64,000 nucleotides of DNA from contig NZ_CP045072.1 of assembly GCF_009301415.1 (NCBI RefSeq), forward strand, positions 2,191,405 to 2,255,404, given 5' to 3'. This stretch comes from Paracoccus kondratievae. Lineage in GTDB: Bacteria; Pseudomonadota; Alphaproteobacteria; Rhodobacterales; Rhodobacteraceae. The position numbers were made by a program, and so were the translations under genes. Below the pieces are notes generated by a model. The model was not told where the DNA came from, made no database searches, and saw nothing but the letters and a program-made list of their open reading frames with translations. This document shows positions 28,087-36,634 of this stretch, piece after piece (positions within the stretch are counted from its first letter, which is position 1; every line of letters begins with the position of its first letter).

Positions 28087-28558
28087 ACGAACGGCGATCC
28101 TTGGCGCGCTGGCGCTGGCGGCCTGCGGCTTTTCCCCGGTCTACGGACCGGGGGGCACGGGCGGCAAGCTTTTTGGCCAGGTCCGCACCGCCGATCCGCG
28201 TACCCCGGACGATTTTGCCTTTGCAGGCCGGATTGCCGAGCAGCTGGGGCCGGAAAAAGACGCGCGCTTCCTGCTGGAATACCGGCTGCGCATCGCTGTT
28301 GTTCCGCAGGCGATCACCCGGGATGAGGTGACGACGCGCTACGCCCTGAACGGCACCGCCGATTTCGTGCTGACCGAGGCAAGCTCAGCCCGCGAGGTGA
28401 CGCGCGGACAGGTGAGCAGCTTTACCTCATATTCGACCACGGGGACCACCATCGCCACCATGGCGGCCGAACAGGACGCGCATGACCGGCTGGCCCGTAT
28501 GCTGGCCGATCAGGTGGTGACGCGGCTGCTGGCCGTTCAGCCAGACGCGGTGCCATGA
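28073..28558 (+). CDS. lptE: LPS-assembly lipoprotein LptE
   Basis: LptE plugs the LptD barrel and helps place lipopolysaccharide in the outer leaflet. The 161-residue product has a short lipoprotein-type signal ([21 protein letters not shown]; lipobox LAAC) and the GFSPVYGP motif typical of the family, followed by RIAEQLGPE and a late [17 protein letters not shown] helix. It overlaps leuS at its start and holA at its end (ATGA), so it is translated as part of leuS-lptE-holA, an order conserved across many proteobacteria. Confidence 0.9.
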   Translation: MSWSRRTAILGALALAACGFSPVYGPGGTGGKLFGQVRTADPRTPDDFAFAGRIAEQLGPEKDARFLLEYRLRIAVVPQAITRDEVTTRYALNGTADFVLTEASSAREVTRGQVSSFTSYSTTGTTIATMAAEQDAHDRLARMLADQVVTRLLAVQPDAVP

Positions 28559-29583
28559 TCCTCAAGGGCGCCGAGATCGGACATTATCTGGCGCGGCCCG
28601 ATCCGACCCGCCCGGCACTGCTGATCCATGGCCAGGACGCGATGCGGGTGGCACTGAAACGGGCCGAGGCCATCAAGGCTCTGGTCGGTGAGGGTGCCGA
28701 GGAAGAGATGCGACTGACCCGCATCCCGGGCGGTGACCTGCGCCGCGACCCCGCAACCCTGCTTGATGCCGTCAAGGCGGTCGGTTTTTTTCCCGGTCAG
28801 CGCGTGGTGCTGGTCGATGACGCAACGGATGCTGCTGCCCCCGCCATCGCCGCGGCAATCTCGGAATGGAGGTCGGGCGATGCCGTGATCGTTGTCGCGG
28901 CCGGGGCGCTGAACAAATCCTCGGCGCTGCGCAAGCTTTTCGAGCCCCATCCTGCCGCTGTCACCGCCCCGATCTATGACGACCCGCCTGGTGAGGATGA
29001 GGTCGGGCGCTGGTTGCGCGATGCCGGGTTGCGGGAAATCCCGCGTGAATCGATGCGCGATCTGATGGCGCTGGCGCGCGCGCTTGATCCCGGCGATTTC
29101 CGCCAGACGGTGGAAAAGATCGGCCTTTACAAACATGGTGACCCCGAACCGCTAAGCCCGGCCGAGATCGCAGCCCTTGCACCTGCGACCATCGAGGCCG
29201 AGGTCGACGACCTGATTGATTGCGTGGCCGAGGGCAGGGCGCGCGAATTCGGAAAGCTGATGCGACGCATCGAGGGACAAGGCATTGCCCCGGTGACGCT
29301 GTGCATCGCGGCGCTGCGGCATTTCAGGGCGCTGCATACCGCCGCCTCGGACCCCGGCGGACCGGGGGCAGGGTTGGCACGGCTGCGCCCTCCGGTCTTT
29401 GGGCCACGCCGTGACCGGATGATCCGGCAGGCCCAGGATTGGGGGATGCGCGCGCTGGAAGATGCGATCCATCAGCTGATCGAGACCGATCTGGTGCTGC
29501 GCTCATCCTCTCGCGCTCCGGCGATGGCGCTGATGGAGCGGATGCTGCTGCGGTTATGCATGATGCCGCGGGGGGTGCGGTGA
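28555..29583 (+). CDS. holA: DNA polymerase III subunit delta
   Basis: The 342-residue clamp-loader subunit opens the beta sliding clamp. It shows the HolA pattern: LLIHGQDAMRVALKRAEAIK at the N-terminus in place of an active P-loop, the acidic strand VVLVDDATDAAAPAIAAAI, and the C-terminal collar segment with FGKLMRRIEGQGIAPVTLCI and LRHFRALHTA. The start overlaps the lptE stop. Its stop overlaps a GTG start of the downstream flavoprotein gene. Confidence 0.93.
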   Translation: MILKGAEIGHYLARPDPTRPALLIHGQDAMRVALKRAEAIKALVGEGAEEEMRLTRIPGGDLRRDPATLLDAVKAVGFFPGQRVVLVDDATDAAAPAIAAAISEWRSGDAVIVVAAGALNKSSALRKLFEPHPAAVTAPIYDDPPGEDEVGRWLRDAGLREIPRESMRDLMALARALDPGDFRQTVEKIGLYKHGDPEPLSPAEIAALAPATIEAEVDDLIDCVAEGRAREFGKLMRRIEGQGIAPVTLCIAALRHFRALHTAASDPGGPGAGLARLRPPVFGPRRDRMIRQAQDWGMRALEDAIHQLIETDLVLRSSSRAPAMALMERMLLRLCMMPRGVR

Positions 29584-30818
29584 CAAATCCGCAAGACGTC
29601 GGGGCACTGGTGATCGGCGCGGGGCCTGCCGGGTTGATGGCGGCCGAGGTTCTGGCCGGACAGGGTGCGCAGGTGATGGTGGCCGAGGCCATGCCGACCC
29701 CGGCGCGCAAATTCCTGATGGCCGGAAAATCTGGGCTGAACCTGACTAAGGATGAGCCTTGGGAGCTGTTCATGACGCGGTACGGGGGCTCTGCCCCCCG
29801 CGCGCCCGCCCCCTCAATGGGGGCGGGCGCGCGTCCCCCGGGATATTTGATCACAGAAGAATTCGGGCCGCAGGAGGTCATCAGCTGGGCGCGCGGGTTG
29901 GAAATCGAGCTGTTTTCCGGCTCAACCGGGCGTGTTTTTCCGGTCGGGATGAAGGCGTCGCCGCTGCTTCGGTCCTGGCTGGCGCGATTAGCGGGGCAAG
30001 GCGTCGATTTGCGTACCCGCTGGCGCTGGAACGGCTTTGACGGAGTGTTCTGGCGGTTTGAAGTACCGGAGGGTACAGCCTTGCTGCGTCCCCGCACCGT
30101 GGTGCTGGCACTGGGAGGGGCGAGTTGGCCCCGGCTTGGTTCGGACGCGGCATGGGTGCCCTGGCTTGTCGGGCGCGGCGTTGAGGTCGTGCCCTTCCAG
30201 CCTGCGAATATGGGTTTTCGCGTCTCGTGGTCAGCGCAGATGGCGCGGCATTTTGGGCAGGCGGTCAAGGGTGTCGCCCTATGGGCCGGAGAGCATGTCA
30301 GCCGGGGCGAATGGGTCGTCACTGCCAAGGGGATTGAGGGCGGGGGCGTTTATGAGGTCTCGGCTGCCATTCGCGACGGCGCCCGGGTCCACGTCGATCT
30401 GGCGCCGGATCTGGGCGTTGATGAGCTGGCGCGGCGGTTTGCACGCGCACCGTCCAGACTGTCGATCGGCAACCGATTGCGCCGGGGGCTGGGCGATCCG
30501 GTTCGCGCTGCGCTGCTGATGGAATGGGGCAGGCCGCTGCCTTTGGCGAACGATGAGTTGGCCCGTCGCGCCAAAGCGCTGGTGCTGTCGCATGAGGGGC
30601 CGATGGGTATTGCGCGCGCGATCTCTTCTGCAGGAGGGATTGCCGCCGAGAGCGTGGCTGAGACTCTGGAGTTGAAGGCGATGCCCGGGGTCTTTGTCGC
30701 GGGCGAGATGCTGGATTGGGAGGCTCCGACCGGGGGCTATCTGCTGACCGGCTGTCTTGCCACCGGGCGCCGGGCTGGCCGGGGTGCCGCCGCTTATCTC
30801 GCCGCGGCACGGAGATAG
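29580..30818 (+). CDS. TIGR03862/HI0933-like FAD-dependent oxidoreductase with in-frame palindromic insertion
   Basis: The 412-residue flavoprotein begins with a Rossmann FAD-binding motif (ALVIGAGPAGLMAAEVLAG) and the HI0933-type block PARKFLMAGKSGLNLTKDEP. It continues with SGSTGRVFPVGMKASPLLRS and VLALGGASWPRLGSD, and ends with a second FAD contact, MPGVFVAGEMLDWEAPTGGY. The reaction of this group is not established. The start is the GTG at 29580, overlapping the holA stop, since the longer frame runs back through holA. Residues about 69-94 (GGSAPRAPAPSMGAGARPPG onward) are Ala/Pro/Gly-rich, unlike the rest, and are encoded by a GC-rich palindromic element inserted in frame. It converges on the GST gene with a 25-base overlap. 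Confidence 0.85.
   Translation: MTNPQDVGALVIGAGPAGLMAAEVLAGQGAQVMVAEAMPTPARKFLMAGKSGLNLTKDEPWELFMTRYGGSAPRAPAPSMGAGARPPGYLITEEFGPQEVISWARGLEIELFSGSTGRVFPVGMKASPLLRSWLARLAGQGVDLRTRWRWNGFDGVFWRFEVPEGTALLRPRTVVLALGGASWPRLGSDAAWVPWLVGRGVEVVPFQPANMGFRVSWSAQMARHFGQAVKGVALWAGEHVSRGEWVVTAKGIEGGGVYEVSAAIRDGARVHVDLAPDLGVDELARRFARAPSRLSIGNRLRRGLGDPVRAALLMEWGRPLPLANDELARRAKALVLSHEGPMGIARAISSAGGIAAESVAETLELKAMPGVFVAGEMLDWEAPTGGYLLTGCLATGRRAGRGAAAYLAAARR
29784..29861 (+). repeat. REP-like GC palindromic element inside a coding region
   Basis: A perfect 15-base stem (29799-29813 with 29819-29833) and 5-base loop is flanked by GGGGGCTCTGCCCCC on the left and TCCCCCGGGATATTTGATCA on the right; outer G5 and C5 tracts also pair. 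The flanks resemble a dispersed Rhodobacteraceae intergenic repeat I recall (GGGGGCTCTGCCCCC ... CCCCCGGAGTATTT). The right border at about 29861 is inferred. It adds about 26 codons to the flavoprotein without a stop or frameshift. Confidence 0.65.
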
Positions 30819-31381
30819 GCGGGCCGGGCGCGCATCATCTCAAGATAACCCGTCAGCCGGTGTTCGATGATCGGAAACCGTGCGGTCAGGGCCCAGGTCA
30901 GACAATGCGCCAGAATGATGTCGGGCACCGTCATGCGGTCGCCCATCAGGAAACCTTCGTCGGCCATGCGATGGACAAGGGTACGCTGGCTGCGCTCAAA
31001 CTCCCAGCGCAGGGTATTCTTGATCGCGGCAAGGCGCATTTCCTCGGGAAGGATGAAACTGTGGCGCGCGGCAAGCCATAAGGCGGCGTCGAATTCGTCC
31101 AGCACGAATTGCATCAGGCTGTCCTGGCGCGCGCGCTCAAGCGTGCCTGCGGGATGGGTCAGCGCGCCATGCTTGTCGGCCAGATAGGTCAGGATCGCGG
31201 TCGAATCAGTGATGGGCGTGCCGTCCACCACCAGCACCGGCACCTTGCCTGCGGGGTTGAAGGGTGTGACCCCTTCGGAATGCGGATTGACGGCGACATG
31301 CTCATAGGGACGCCCAAGCTCTTCGAGCATCCAGAGCACGCGCAGGGCGCGGCTCTTGCCAGTTCCGATTACCTGATACAT
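30794..31381 (-). CDS. Glutathione S-transferase family protein
   Basis: The 195-residue protein has a thioredoxin-like N-terminal domain (SRALRVLWMLEELGRPYEHV, FNPAGKVPVLVVDGTPITDS with the cis-Pro and the glutathione-contacting Asp-Ser) and a helical C-terminal domain (FLMGDRMTVPDIILAHCLTW, the folding N-cap box). It would conjugate or otherwise handle glutathione adducts; the substrate is unknown. Its 3' end overlaps the convergent flavoprotein gene by 25 bases. Confidence 0.9.
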   Translation of the reverse strand: MYQVIGTGKSRALRVLWMLEELGRPYEHVAVNPHSEGVTPFNPAGKVPVLVVDGTPITDSTAILTYLADKHGALTHPAGTLERARQDSLMQFVLDEFDAALWLAARHSFILPEEMRLAAIKNTLRWEFERSQRTLVHRMADEGFLMGDRMTVPDIILAHCLTWALTARFPIIEHRLTGYLEMMRARPAYLRAAAR

Positions 31382-31502
31382 CTGGCTCCTCGCATTGCCT
31401 TATGATCCAAGGCTAGACCGACGGGACGATTCCCACAATCAGCGCCATTGACGCGGCCGCCATCGAGGCGCAGGAATTGCGGGCTGCGAGAGGGAGATCT
31501 TC

Positions 31503-32747
31503 ATGAACAGGACACTGCGCGCCCCGCTGTTCAATGCGGTGCTGATCGGCGGATCGTTTATCCTGCTGATCAACTTTGCCTTGCGTGCCAGCTTTGGCGT
31601 GTTCCAGATCCCCGTCGCGCAGGAATTCGGCTGGCCGCGCGCCGAGTTCAGCCTGGCCATCGCCATCCAGAACCTGGCCTGGGGGATCGGTCAGCCGATC
31701 TTTGGCGCGCTGGCCGAACGCTGGGGCGACCGCTGGTCGGTGATCATCGGCGCATTCCTGTACTCTGCCGGGTTGATCCTGACTGCCTATGCGACCGACC
31801 CACTGACCGTGCAGCTGTTAGAGGTCATGGTCGGCTTTGGCATCGCCGGCACCGGCTTTGGCGTGATCCTTGCCGTGATCGGGCGGGCCGCCAGCGACGA
31901 AAACCGCAGCCTGGCGCTGGGGATCGCCACTGCCGCCGGCTCGGCCGGGCAGGTTTTTGGCGCGCCGCTCGCCGAGATGCTGCTGATGCATTACCCGTGG
32001 CAAAGCGTGTTCATCATCTTTGGGGTGATCGTGCTGGCCTGTCTGTTTTTCCTGCCCATGCTGAGCAGTGGCAAGCCCGCCAGCCGCAGCGAGCTTGAGG
32101 AAAGCATGGGTTCGGTGCTGAAACGCGCCTTTACCGACCCGTCTTATCTGATGATCTTTGCCGGCTTCTTTTCCTGCGGCTATCAGTTGGCCTTTATCAC
32201 CGCGCATTTCCCCGCCATGGTGACCGAGATGTGCGGACCGATCAGCCCCCTTGGAACATTGGCAAGCATCGGGATCACCACCACTTCGACACTTGGTGCG
32301 GCAGCTATCTCGTTGATCGGGCTTGCAAATATCGCCGGATCAATCTTTGCGGGCTGGTTGGGCAAGCGCTATACCAAGAAATACCTGCTGGCCGGAATCT
32401 ATACGCTGCGCACCATTGCCGCCGCTGCCTTTATCCTGCTGCCGATCACGCCGACCAGCGTCATCATCTTTTCGCTGGTCATGGGCGGGCTGTGGCTTGC
32501 GACCGTACCGCTGACCTCGGGGCTGGTCGCCTATATCTACGGGCTGCGCTACATGGGCACGCTTTACGGCTTTGTCTTTCTTAGCCACCAGCTTGGTTCG
32601 TTCCTTGGCGTGTGGCTGGGCGGCAAGATGTACGACATCTACGGCGATTATACGATCGTCTGGTGGGTAGGGGTCGGCGTCGGAGCCTTCAGCGCGCTGA
32701 TCCACCTGCCCGTGCGCGAGGCCCCCTCACGGTTGGCCACTACCTGA
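31503..32747 (+). CDS. Major facilitator superfamily transporter
   Basis: This 414-residue inner-membrane protein has 12 predicted helices. Family features include RASFGVFQIPVAQEFGWPRA in the first loop and GQPIFGALAERWGDRWSVI, the MFS motif A region; LGSFLGVWLGGKMYDIYGDY lies near the end. The overall pattern is close to the monocarboxylate/oxalate-formate-type MFS group, so a small organic acid is a plausible substrate, but this is inference. GGGAG precedes the ATG. It stands alone between the divergent GST gene and the e(P4) phosphatase gene. Confidence 0.88.
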   Translation: MNRTLRAPLFNAVLIGGSFILLINFALRASFGVFQIPVAQEFGWPRAEFSLAIAIQNLAWGIGQPIFGALAERWGDRWSVIIGAFLYSAGLILTAYATDPLTVQLLEVMVGFGIAGTGFGVILAVIGRAASDENRSLALGIATAAGSAGQVFGAPLAEMLLMHYPWQSVFIIFGVIVLACLFFLPMLSSGKPASRSELEESMGSVLKRAFTDPSYLMIFAGFFSCGYQLAFITAHFPAMVTEMCGPISPLGTLASIGITTTSTLGAAAISLIGLANIAGSIFAGWLGKRYTKKYLLAGIYTLRTIAAAAFILLPITPTSVIIFSLVMGGLWLATVPLTSGLVAYIYGLRYMGTLYGFVFLSHQLGSFLGVWLGGKMYDIYGDYTIVWWVGVGVGAFSALIHLPVREAPSRLATT

Positions 32748-32843
32748 ACCAGGCGGTTTTTTGTTTGACTGGTCAATCAATGAAATCTAGCTTTTGCGGT
32801 CAGGCGCAGACAGAAGCGCCACCGCGAAACAGGGAGAGTTTTC

Positions 32844-33620
32844 ATGTCCATTGACCGCCTTGCCCGCCGTCTGGCGGCAGGCCTGACCGCAACGGCGCTG
32901 CTTGTTCCGGCTGCTTTGGCGCAGGACGCCGGGGAAATGCCGCAATGCCAGGTGCGCGAATTTGCCATGGGTCTGCGTTATCAGCAGCAATCGGCCGAGG
33001 TGCAGGCGCTGCAATTGCAGGCTTTTGCGCTGGCGACCGAACGGCTGGATGCCGCCGTTGCCAAGGCCGAAGACCCGTCAAAGCTGGCTGTTGTCACTGA
33101 CCTCGATGAAACCGTGATCGACAACAGCGCGCTGCTGGTCCGTGACATGCAGGAATGCCACCAATACGACACCTGGGACACCTGGGGTTTCTGGGAACGT
33201 GAGGGCAAACCCACCCTGATCCCCGGCGCCAAAGAGTTTCTGGATCATGCCGACAAGGCAGGGGTAGCGATCTACTACATCTCGGACCGTTTCGGCGAGA
33301 ACAAACCCTCGACCATCGCCACGCTGAACGAACTTGGGCTGCCGCAGGTTTCGGACGATCAGGTGCTGCTGTACGGCACCACCAAGGTCGAGCGGCGCGG
33401 CGTCGTGTCAAAGGATCATCAGATCATCCTGCTGCTCGGCGATACGCTGCACGACTTTGACGGCGTATTTCATAAGGCCGACACCGCCACCAAACGGCAG
33501 AAGGTAGAAGAAAACCGCGCCCATTTCGGCACCGACTGGATCGTGCTGCCAAACGCCACCTATGGCGAATGGAGCGAGGCACCTTTGACCGGCTGGGACG
33601 CCGTGCTCAAGACCGAATAA
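32844..33620 (+). CDS. e(P4)-type HAD acid phosphatase / 5'-nucleotidase
   Basis: The 258-residue protein belongs to the class C acid phosphatase (lipoprotein e(P4)) family of the HAD superfamily. The catalytic motif is VVTDLDETVIDNSALLVRDM (DxDxT). VAIYYISDRFGENK is motif II, and LLLGDTLHDFDGVF carries the metal-binding Asp residues. Family members release phosphate from nucleotides such as NMN outside the cytoplasm. It has a signal peptide (LTATALLVPAALAQDAG) but no lipobox cysteine, so it should be a soluble periplasmic enzyme rather than a lipoprotein. GGGAG precedes the ATG. Confidence 0.9.
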   Translation: MSIDRLARRLAAGLTATALLVPAALAQDAGEMPQCQVREFAMGLRYQQQSAEVQALQLQAFALATERLDAAVAKAEDPSKLAVVTDLDETVIDNSALLVRDMQECHQYDTWDTWGFWEREGKPTLIPGAKEFLDHADKAGVAIYYISDRFGENKPSTIATLNELGLPQVSDDQVLLYGTTKVERRGVVSKDHQIILLLGDTLHDFDGVFHKADTATKRQKVEENRAHFGTDWIVLPNATYGEWSEAPLTGWDAVLKTE

Positions 33621-33689
33621 CCGCCGAAAGGACCATTGCCTCTGGCCGGGGGATCGGCAAGTCTCGGCCCGTCTGGCCGGAGGGGGTTC

Positions 33690-34883
33690 ATGCGTGCATT
33701 GATGTCGGCGGGGATCATCAGCCTGATCCTGGCCTATACACTTAGCCAGTTTTACCGCGCTTTCCTGGCGGTTCTGGCGCCGGTGCTACGCACCGAACTG
33801 GGGGCCGACCCCGAAGATCTGGCGATCTCATCTGGCATGTGGTTCCTGACTTTTGCCCTGATGCAGATCCCCATCGGCACGGCACTGGACCGGGTCGGGC
33901 CGCGCCGGACCGTAGCAGCTTTGCTGGCGCTTGGGGGCGCGGGCGGGGCAGCGGTCTTTGCGCTGGCGCAGGCGCCCTGGCATCTGCACGTCGCACTGGC
34001 CCTGATGGGGGTTGGCTGCGCGCCGGCACTGATGGGCAGCTATTACATCTTTGCGCGCACTTATCCGGCGGCAGTCTTTGGCACGCTGGCCGGGGCGACG
34101 GTGGGCTTTGGCTCGATGGGCAATATTCTGGGCACGGCCCCGTTGCTTTGGGCGATCGAGGCCATCGGCTGGCGCGAAACGCTGGCCCTGCTTGCGCTTG
34201 CCACACTTGCGGTGGCGGTGGCGATCCTTGCGCTGACCCGCGACCCCGAGCGGCTGCCCCCGACCGAGCGGCCCGGCTCTTTGGCCGAAATCCTGCGACT
34301 GCGGCCGCTGTGGTTCATCCTGCCGCTGTTTTCAGTGAACTATGCCGCCTCGGCCGCGATCCGCGGGCTATGGGCGGGCCCCTATATGGCCGAGGTGCAC
34401 GACGCATCGGACCAGCTTATCGGCCAGGCAACGCTGGCGATGGGTGTTGCCATGGTGGTCGGCAACTTTCTTGTCGGGCCGGCACTGCGGCTTGTCGGCT
34501 CGATCCGGCGTCTGGCGCTGATCTCGAACGGCGGCGGGGTGGCGGTCATGGCGGCGCTATGGCTCTTTCCCGCCGAAAGCGTCCCGCTGTCGGTCACGCT
34601 GCTGGCGCTCGTCGGGCTGTCGGGGGTCAGTTACAGCGTCCTCATGGCGCATGGCCGCGCCTTTTTACCACAACATCTGGTAGGGCGGGGCGTCACCTTC
34701 CTCAACATGTTCTCGATCGGAGGAACCGGACTTTTGCAATTCTCCTCGCGCCCGGTTTATCGCTGGGCCTCGGCGGGCGGGGATGCGGCGCATGCTTACT
34801 CGACCCTGTTCCTGTTTTTCCTGATTCCGCTTACGGTGGGGTTCCTTTTGTATTTCCTGACGCCCGAGACACCTGATGCCTGA
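33690..34883 (+). CDS. Major facilitator superfamily transporter
   Basis: The 397-residue protein has 12 predicted helices and MFS signatures such as MQIPIGTALDRVGPRRTVAA (motif A). Also visible are GCAPALMGSYYIFARTYPAA and, late, LAYTLSQFYRAFLAVLAPVL at the N-terminus for helix 1. The substrate is unknown. The ATG at 33690 has GGAGGGGG six bases before it; a TTG at 33636 with AAAGGA upstream is the alternative and would add 18 residues. It overlaps the following glycosyltransferase gene by eight bases, so the two may be expressed together. Confidence 0.88.
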   Translation: MRALMSAGIISLILAYTLSQFYRAFLAVLAPVLRTELGADPEDLAISSGMWFLTFALMQIPIGTALDRVGPRRTVAALLALGGAGGAAVFALAQAPWHLHVALALMGVGCAPALMGSYYIFARTYPAAVFGTLAGATVGFGSMGNILGTAPLLWAIEAIGWRETLALLALATLAVAVAILALTRDPERLPPTERPGSLAEILRLRPLWFILPLFSVNYAASAAIRGLWAGPYMAEVHDASDQLIGQATLAMGVAMVVGNFLVGPALRLVGSIRRLALISNGGGVAVMAALWLFPAESVPLSVTLLALVGLSGVSYSVLMAHGRAFLPQHLVGRGVTFLNMFSIGGTGLLQFSSRPVYRWASAGGDAAHAYSTLFLFFLIPLTVGFLLYFLTPETPDA

Positions 34884-35922
34884 AATTCCCGCCGACCGGA
34901 TCAATGTGGTTGCCCCGAACCTGAAACGCCGCCTGTCGGGCGTGACGGCCACCGTGGTGCGGCTGATCCCGGTACAGGCACGCATGATCGGCATCGTCGC
35001 CACCGGCCCCGGTCTGCCACCCGATCTGCCACATATTCCACTGACCCGCGCCGCGCTGCTGCCCCGGGACCGCTGGCGGGTCTGGCACGCGCGGCGCAAC
35101 ACGGAAATGGCGCTGGGGCTGATCCTGCGGCATATGCTGCGGCGGCGTTACCGGCTGCTGTTCACCTCGGCCGCGCAACGCCGCCATACCGGCTTTACCC
35201 GCTGGCTGATCCGTCGTCAGGACGCGCTGATCGCCACCTCGCCGCAGGCTGCGAGCTATCTTGAACGTCCCGCCACGGTGATCCTGCACGGCGTGGACCT
35301 GTCGGTCTTTCATCCCGCCCCCGATCGCGCGGCGCTGCGGGCCGAGCTGGGCTTTGCACCTGATGACATCGTGATCGGTTGTTTTGGCCGCGTCCGTGCG
35401 CAAAAGGGCATTGATCTGCTGGTCGAGGCGGCGCTGCGACTGTTCCCCTCGCGACCGCGTGCGCGGCTGATCATGAGCGGACGTATCACCGCCGACAATC
35501 AGGCCTTTGCGGACGGGCTGAAGGCGAAAATCGAGGCCGCCGGCCTTTCAGACCGTATCCGCTTTCTCGGCGAAGTCCCGTGGGAGCAGGTGGTGCGCAA
35601 CTACCAGGCCATCGACCTGTTCACCGCCCCGGCCCGATGGGAAGGTTTTGGCCTGACCCCGCTTGAAGCCGCGGCCTGCGGCGTGCCGACCGTCGCCACC
35701 CGGGTCGGTGCCTATGAAACGCTGATCCGCGACGGAGAAACGGGCAGCCTTGTCGACCGCGAGGACCTTGATGCGCTGACCACAGCACTGGCGCACTGGC
35801 TGGACGACGATGCGGGCAGGCAGGCGGCGGGGCAGGCGGCGCGCGAGCATGTCCAGACCAATCACGCCATCGAGGGCGAGGCCCGCGCCATCACAGAGGT
35901 CTATCGCAGGCTGTTGTCGTGA
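34876..35922 (+). CDS. GT4-family glycosyltransferase, LpcC-like (LPS core)
   Basis: The 348-residue cytoplasmic GT-B enzyme starts with NVVAPNLKRRLSGVTATVVR, which closely resembles the N-terminus of LpcC, the Rhizobium lipopolysaccharide-core mannosyltransferase. The C-terminal half has the donor-binding pattern IGCFGRVRAQKGIDLLVEAA and PARWEGFGLTPLEAAACGVP (the E-x7-E motif), as in GT4 retaining transferases. It would add a sugar, possibly mannose, to the LPS inner core. It overlaps the preceding MFS gene, and its stop overlaps the GTG start of a GT29-like gene, so the two transferases probably work on the same glycan. Confidence 0.88.
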   Translation: MPEIPADRINVVAPNLKRRLSGVTATVVRLIPVQARMIGIVATGPGLPPDLPHIPLTRAALLPRDRWRVWHARRNTEMALGLILRHMLRRRYRLLFTSAAQRRHTGFTRWLIRRQDALIATSPQAASYLERPATVILHGVDLSVFHPAPDRAALRAELGFAPDDIVIGCFGRVRAQKGIDLLVEAALRLFPSRPRARLIMSGRITADNQAFADGLKAKIEAAGLSDRIRFLGEVPWEQVVRNYQAIDLFTAPARWEGFGLTPLEAAACGVPTVATRVGAYETLIRDGETGSLVDREDLDALTTALAHWLDDDAGRQAAGQAAREHVQTNHAIEGEARAITEVYRRLLS

Positions 35923-36533
35923 ACCGCCTGGGCTTTCTGATCGCCCGGACCTTGCGCAATGAGACGGCGCTGCAAAGCCTCTCGGTACCGCAAAGCGACC
36001 TGCTTGCGGCGCTAAAGGACAAACATGTCGCACTGGTCGGTAATGCGCGCGCATTGGCCCAGACCGGACACGGCAAGCGTATCGACAACGCCGACCTGGT
36101 TATCCGCATCAACCGCGCCCCGATGCCCGCCGCCGCAAGCCACGGCACCCGCACCGACTGGCTGGCGCTGGCGACACGGCTGCCCGATGCGGACCGTGAC
36201 CGTATCGCGCCCGCGCGCATCCTGTGGATGTCGCCCAAGCGCAAGCGGCTGGACTGGCAAACCGCGACCAGCCCCGGCTTTTACCTGCATCCACTGGGCG
36301 ATTATCAGGCACTAAGAGACCAGCTTGGCGCACCGCCCACCACCGGAGCAATGATGATCGCGCTGATCACCTGGTCGCAAATGGCGCGGCTAGAGCTTTT
36401 CGGCTTTGATTTCTTTGCCTCTCTGTCGCTGTCGGGCCGGCGAACCGCCGAGCAGGTTCCCCATGATTTTTCACAGGAATCTGCCTGGGTTCAGGAGCTG
36501 ATCTCGTCAGATCGCCGAATTATTCGTCATTAG
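35919..36533 (+). CDS. Small GT29-like glycosyltransferase (sialyltransferase-type motifs)
   Basis: This 204-residue protein carries motifs that match the eukaryotic-type sialyltransferase family GT29. An L-motif-like segment reads ALVGNARALAQTGHGKRIDN then ADLVIRINRAP (residues about 38-66). An S-motif-like segment reads PPTTGAMMIALITWSQMARL followed by ELFGFDFF. A late HDFSQES resembles the HxxxxE motif. In animals these bind CMP-sugar and acceptor. It lacks a membrane anchor and is shorter than animal enzymes. The start is a GTG overlapping the stop of the LpcC-like gene. A transferase using CMP-Kdo or another CMP-sugar on LPS is a reasonable guess; no CMP-sugar synthase gene is in the window. 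Confidence 0.75.
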   Translation: MNRLGFLIARTLRNETALQSLSVPQSDLLAALKDKHVALVGNARALAQTGHGKRIDNADLVIRINRAPMPAAASHGTRTDWLALATRLPDADRDRIAPARILWMSPKRKRLDWQTATSPGFYLHPLGDYQALRDQLGAPPTTGAMMIALITWSQMARLELFGFDFFASLSLSGRRTAEQVPHDFSQESAWVQELISSDRRIIRH

Positions 36534-36583
36534 GACAGAATTTTGCCATTATATCAGTCTTTTTGACGAAATCTTGCTTTCCC

Positions 36584-36595
36584 TTTCCCGGGAAA
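36584..36595. promoter_or_regulatory. Perfect 12-base palindrome upstream of asd
   Basis: TTTCCCGGGAAA lies 39 bases before the asd start, inside a locally A/T-rich gap of about 100 bases that must hold the asd promoter. It could be an operator; no binding protein can be named. Confidence 0.3.
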
Positions 36596-36634
36596 CACCC
36601 TATATCGCGTCGTCCTTTGTCATAGGAGACCCCA

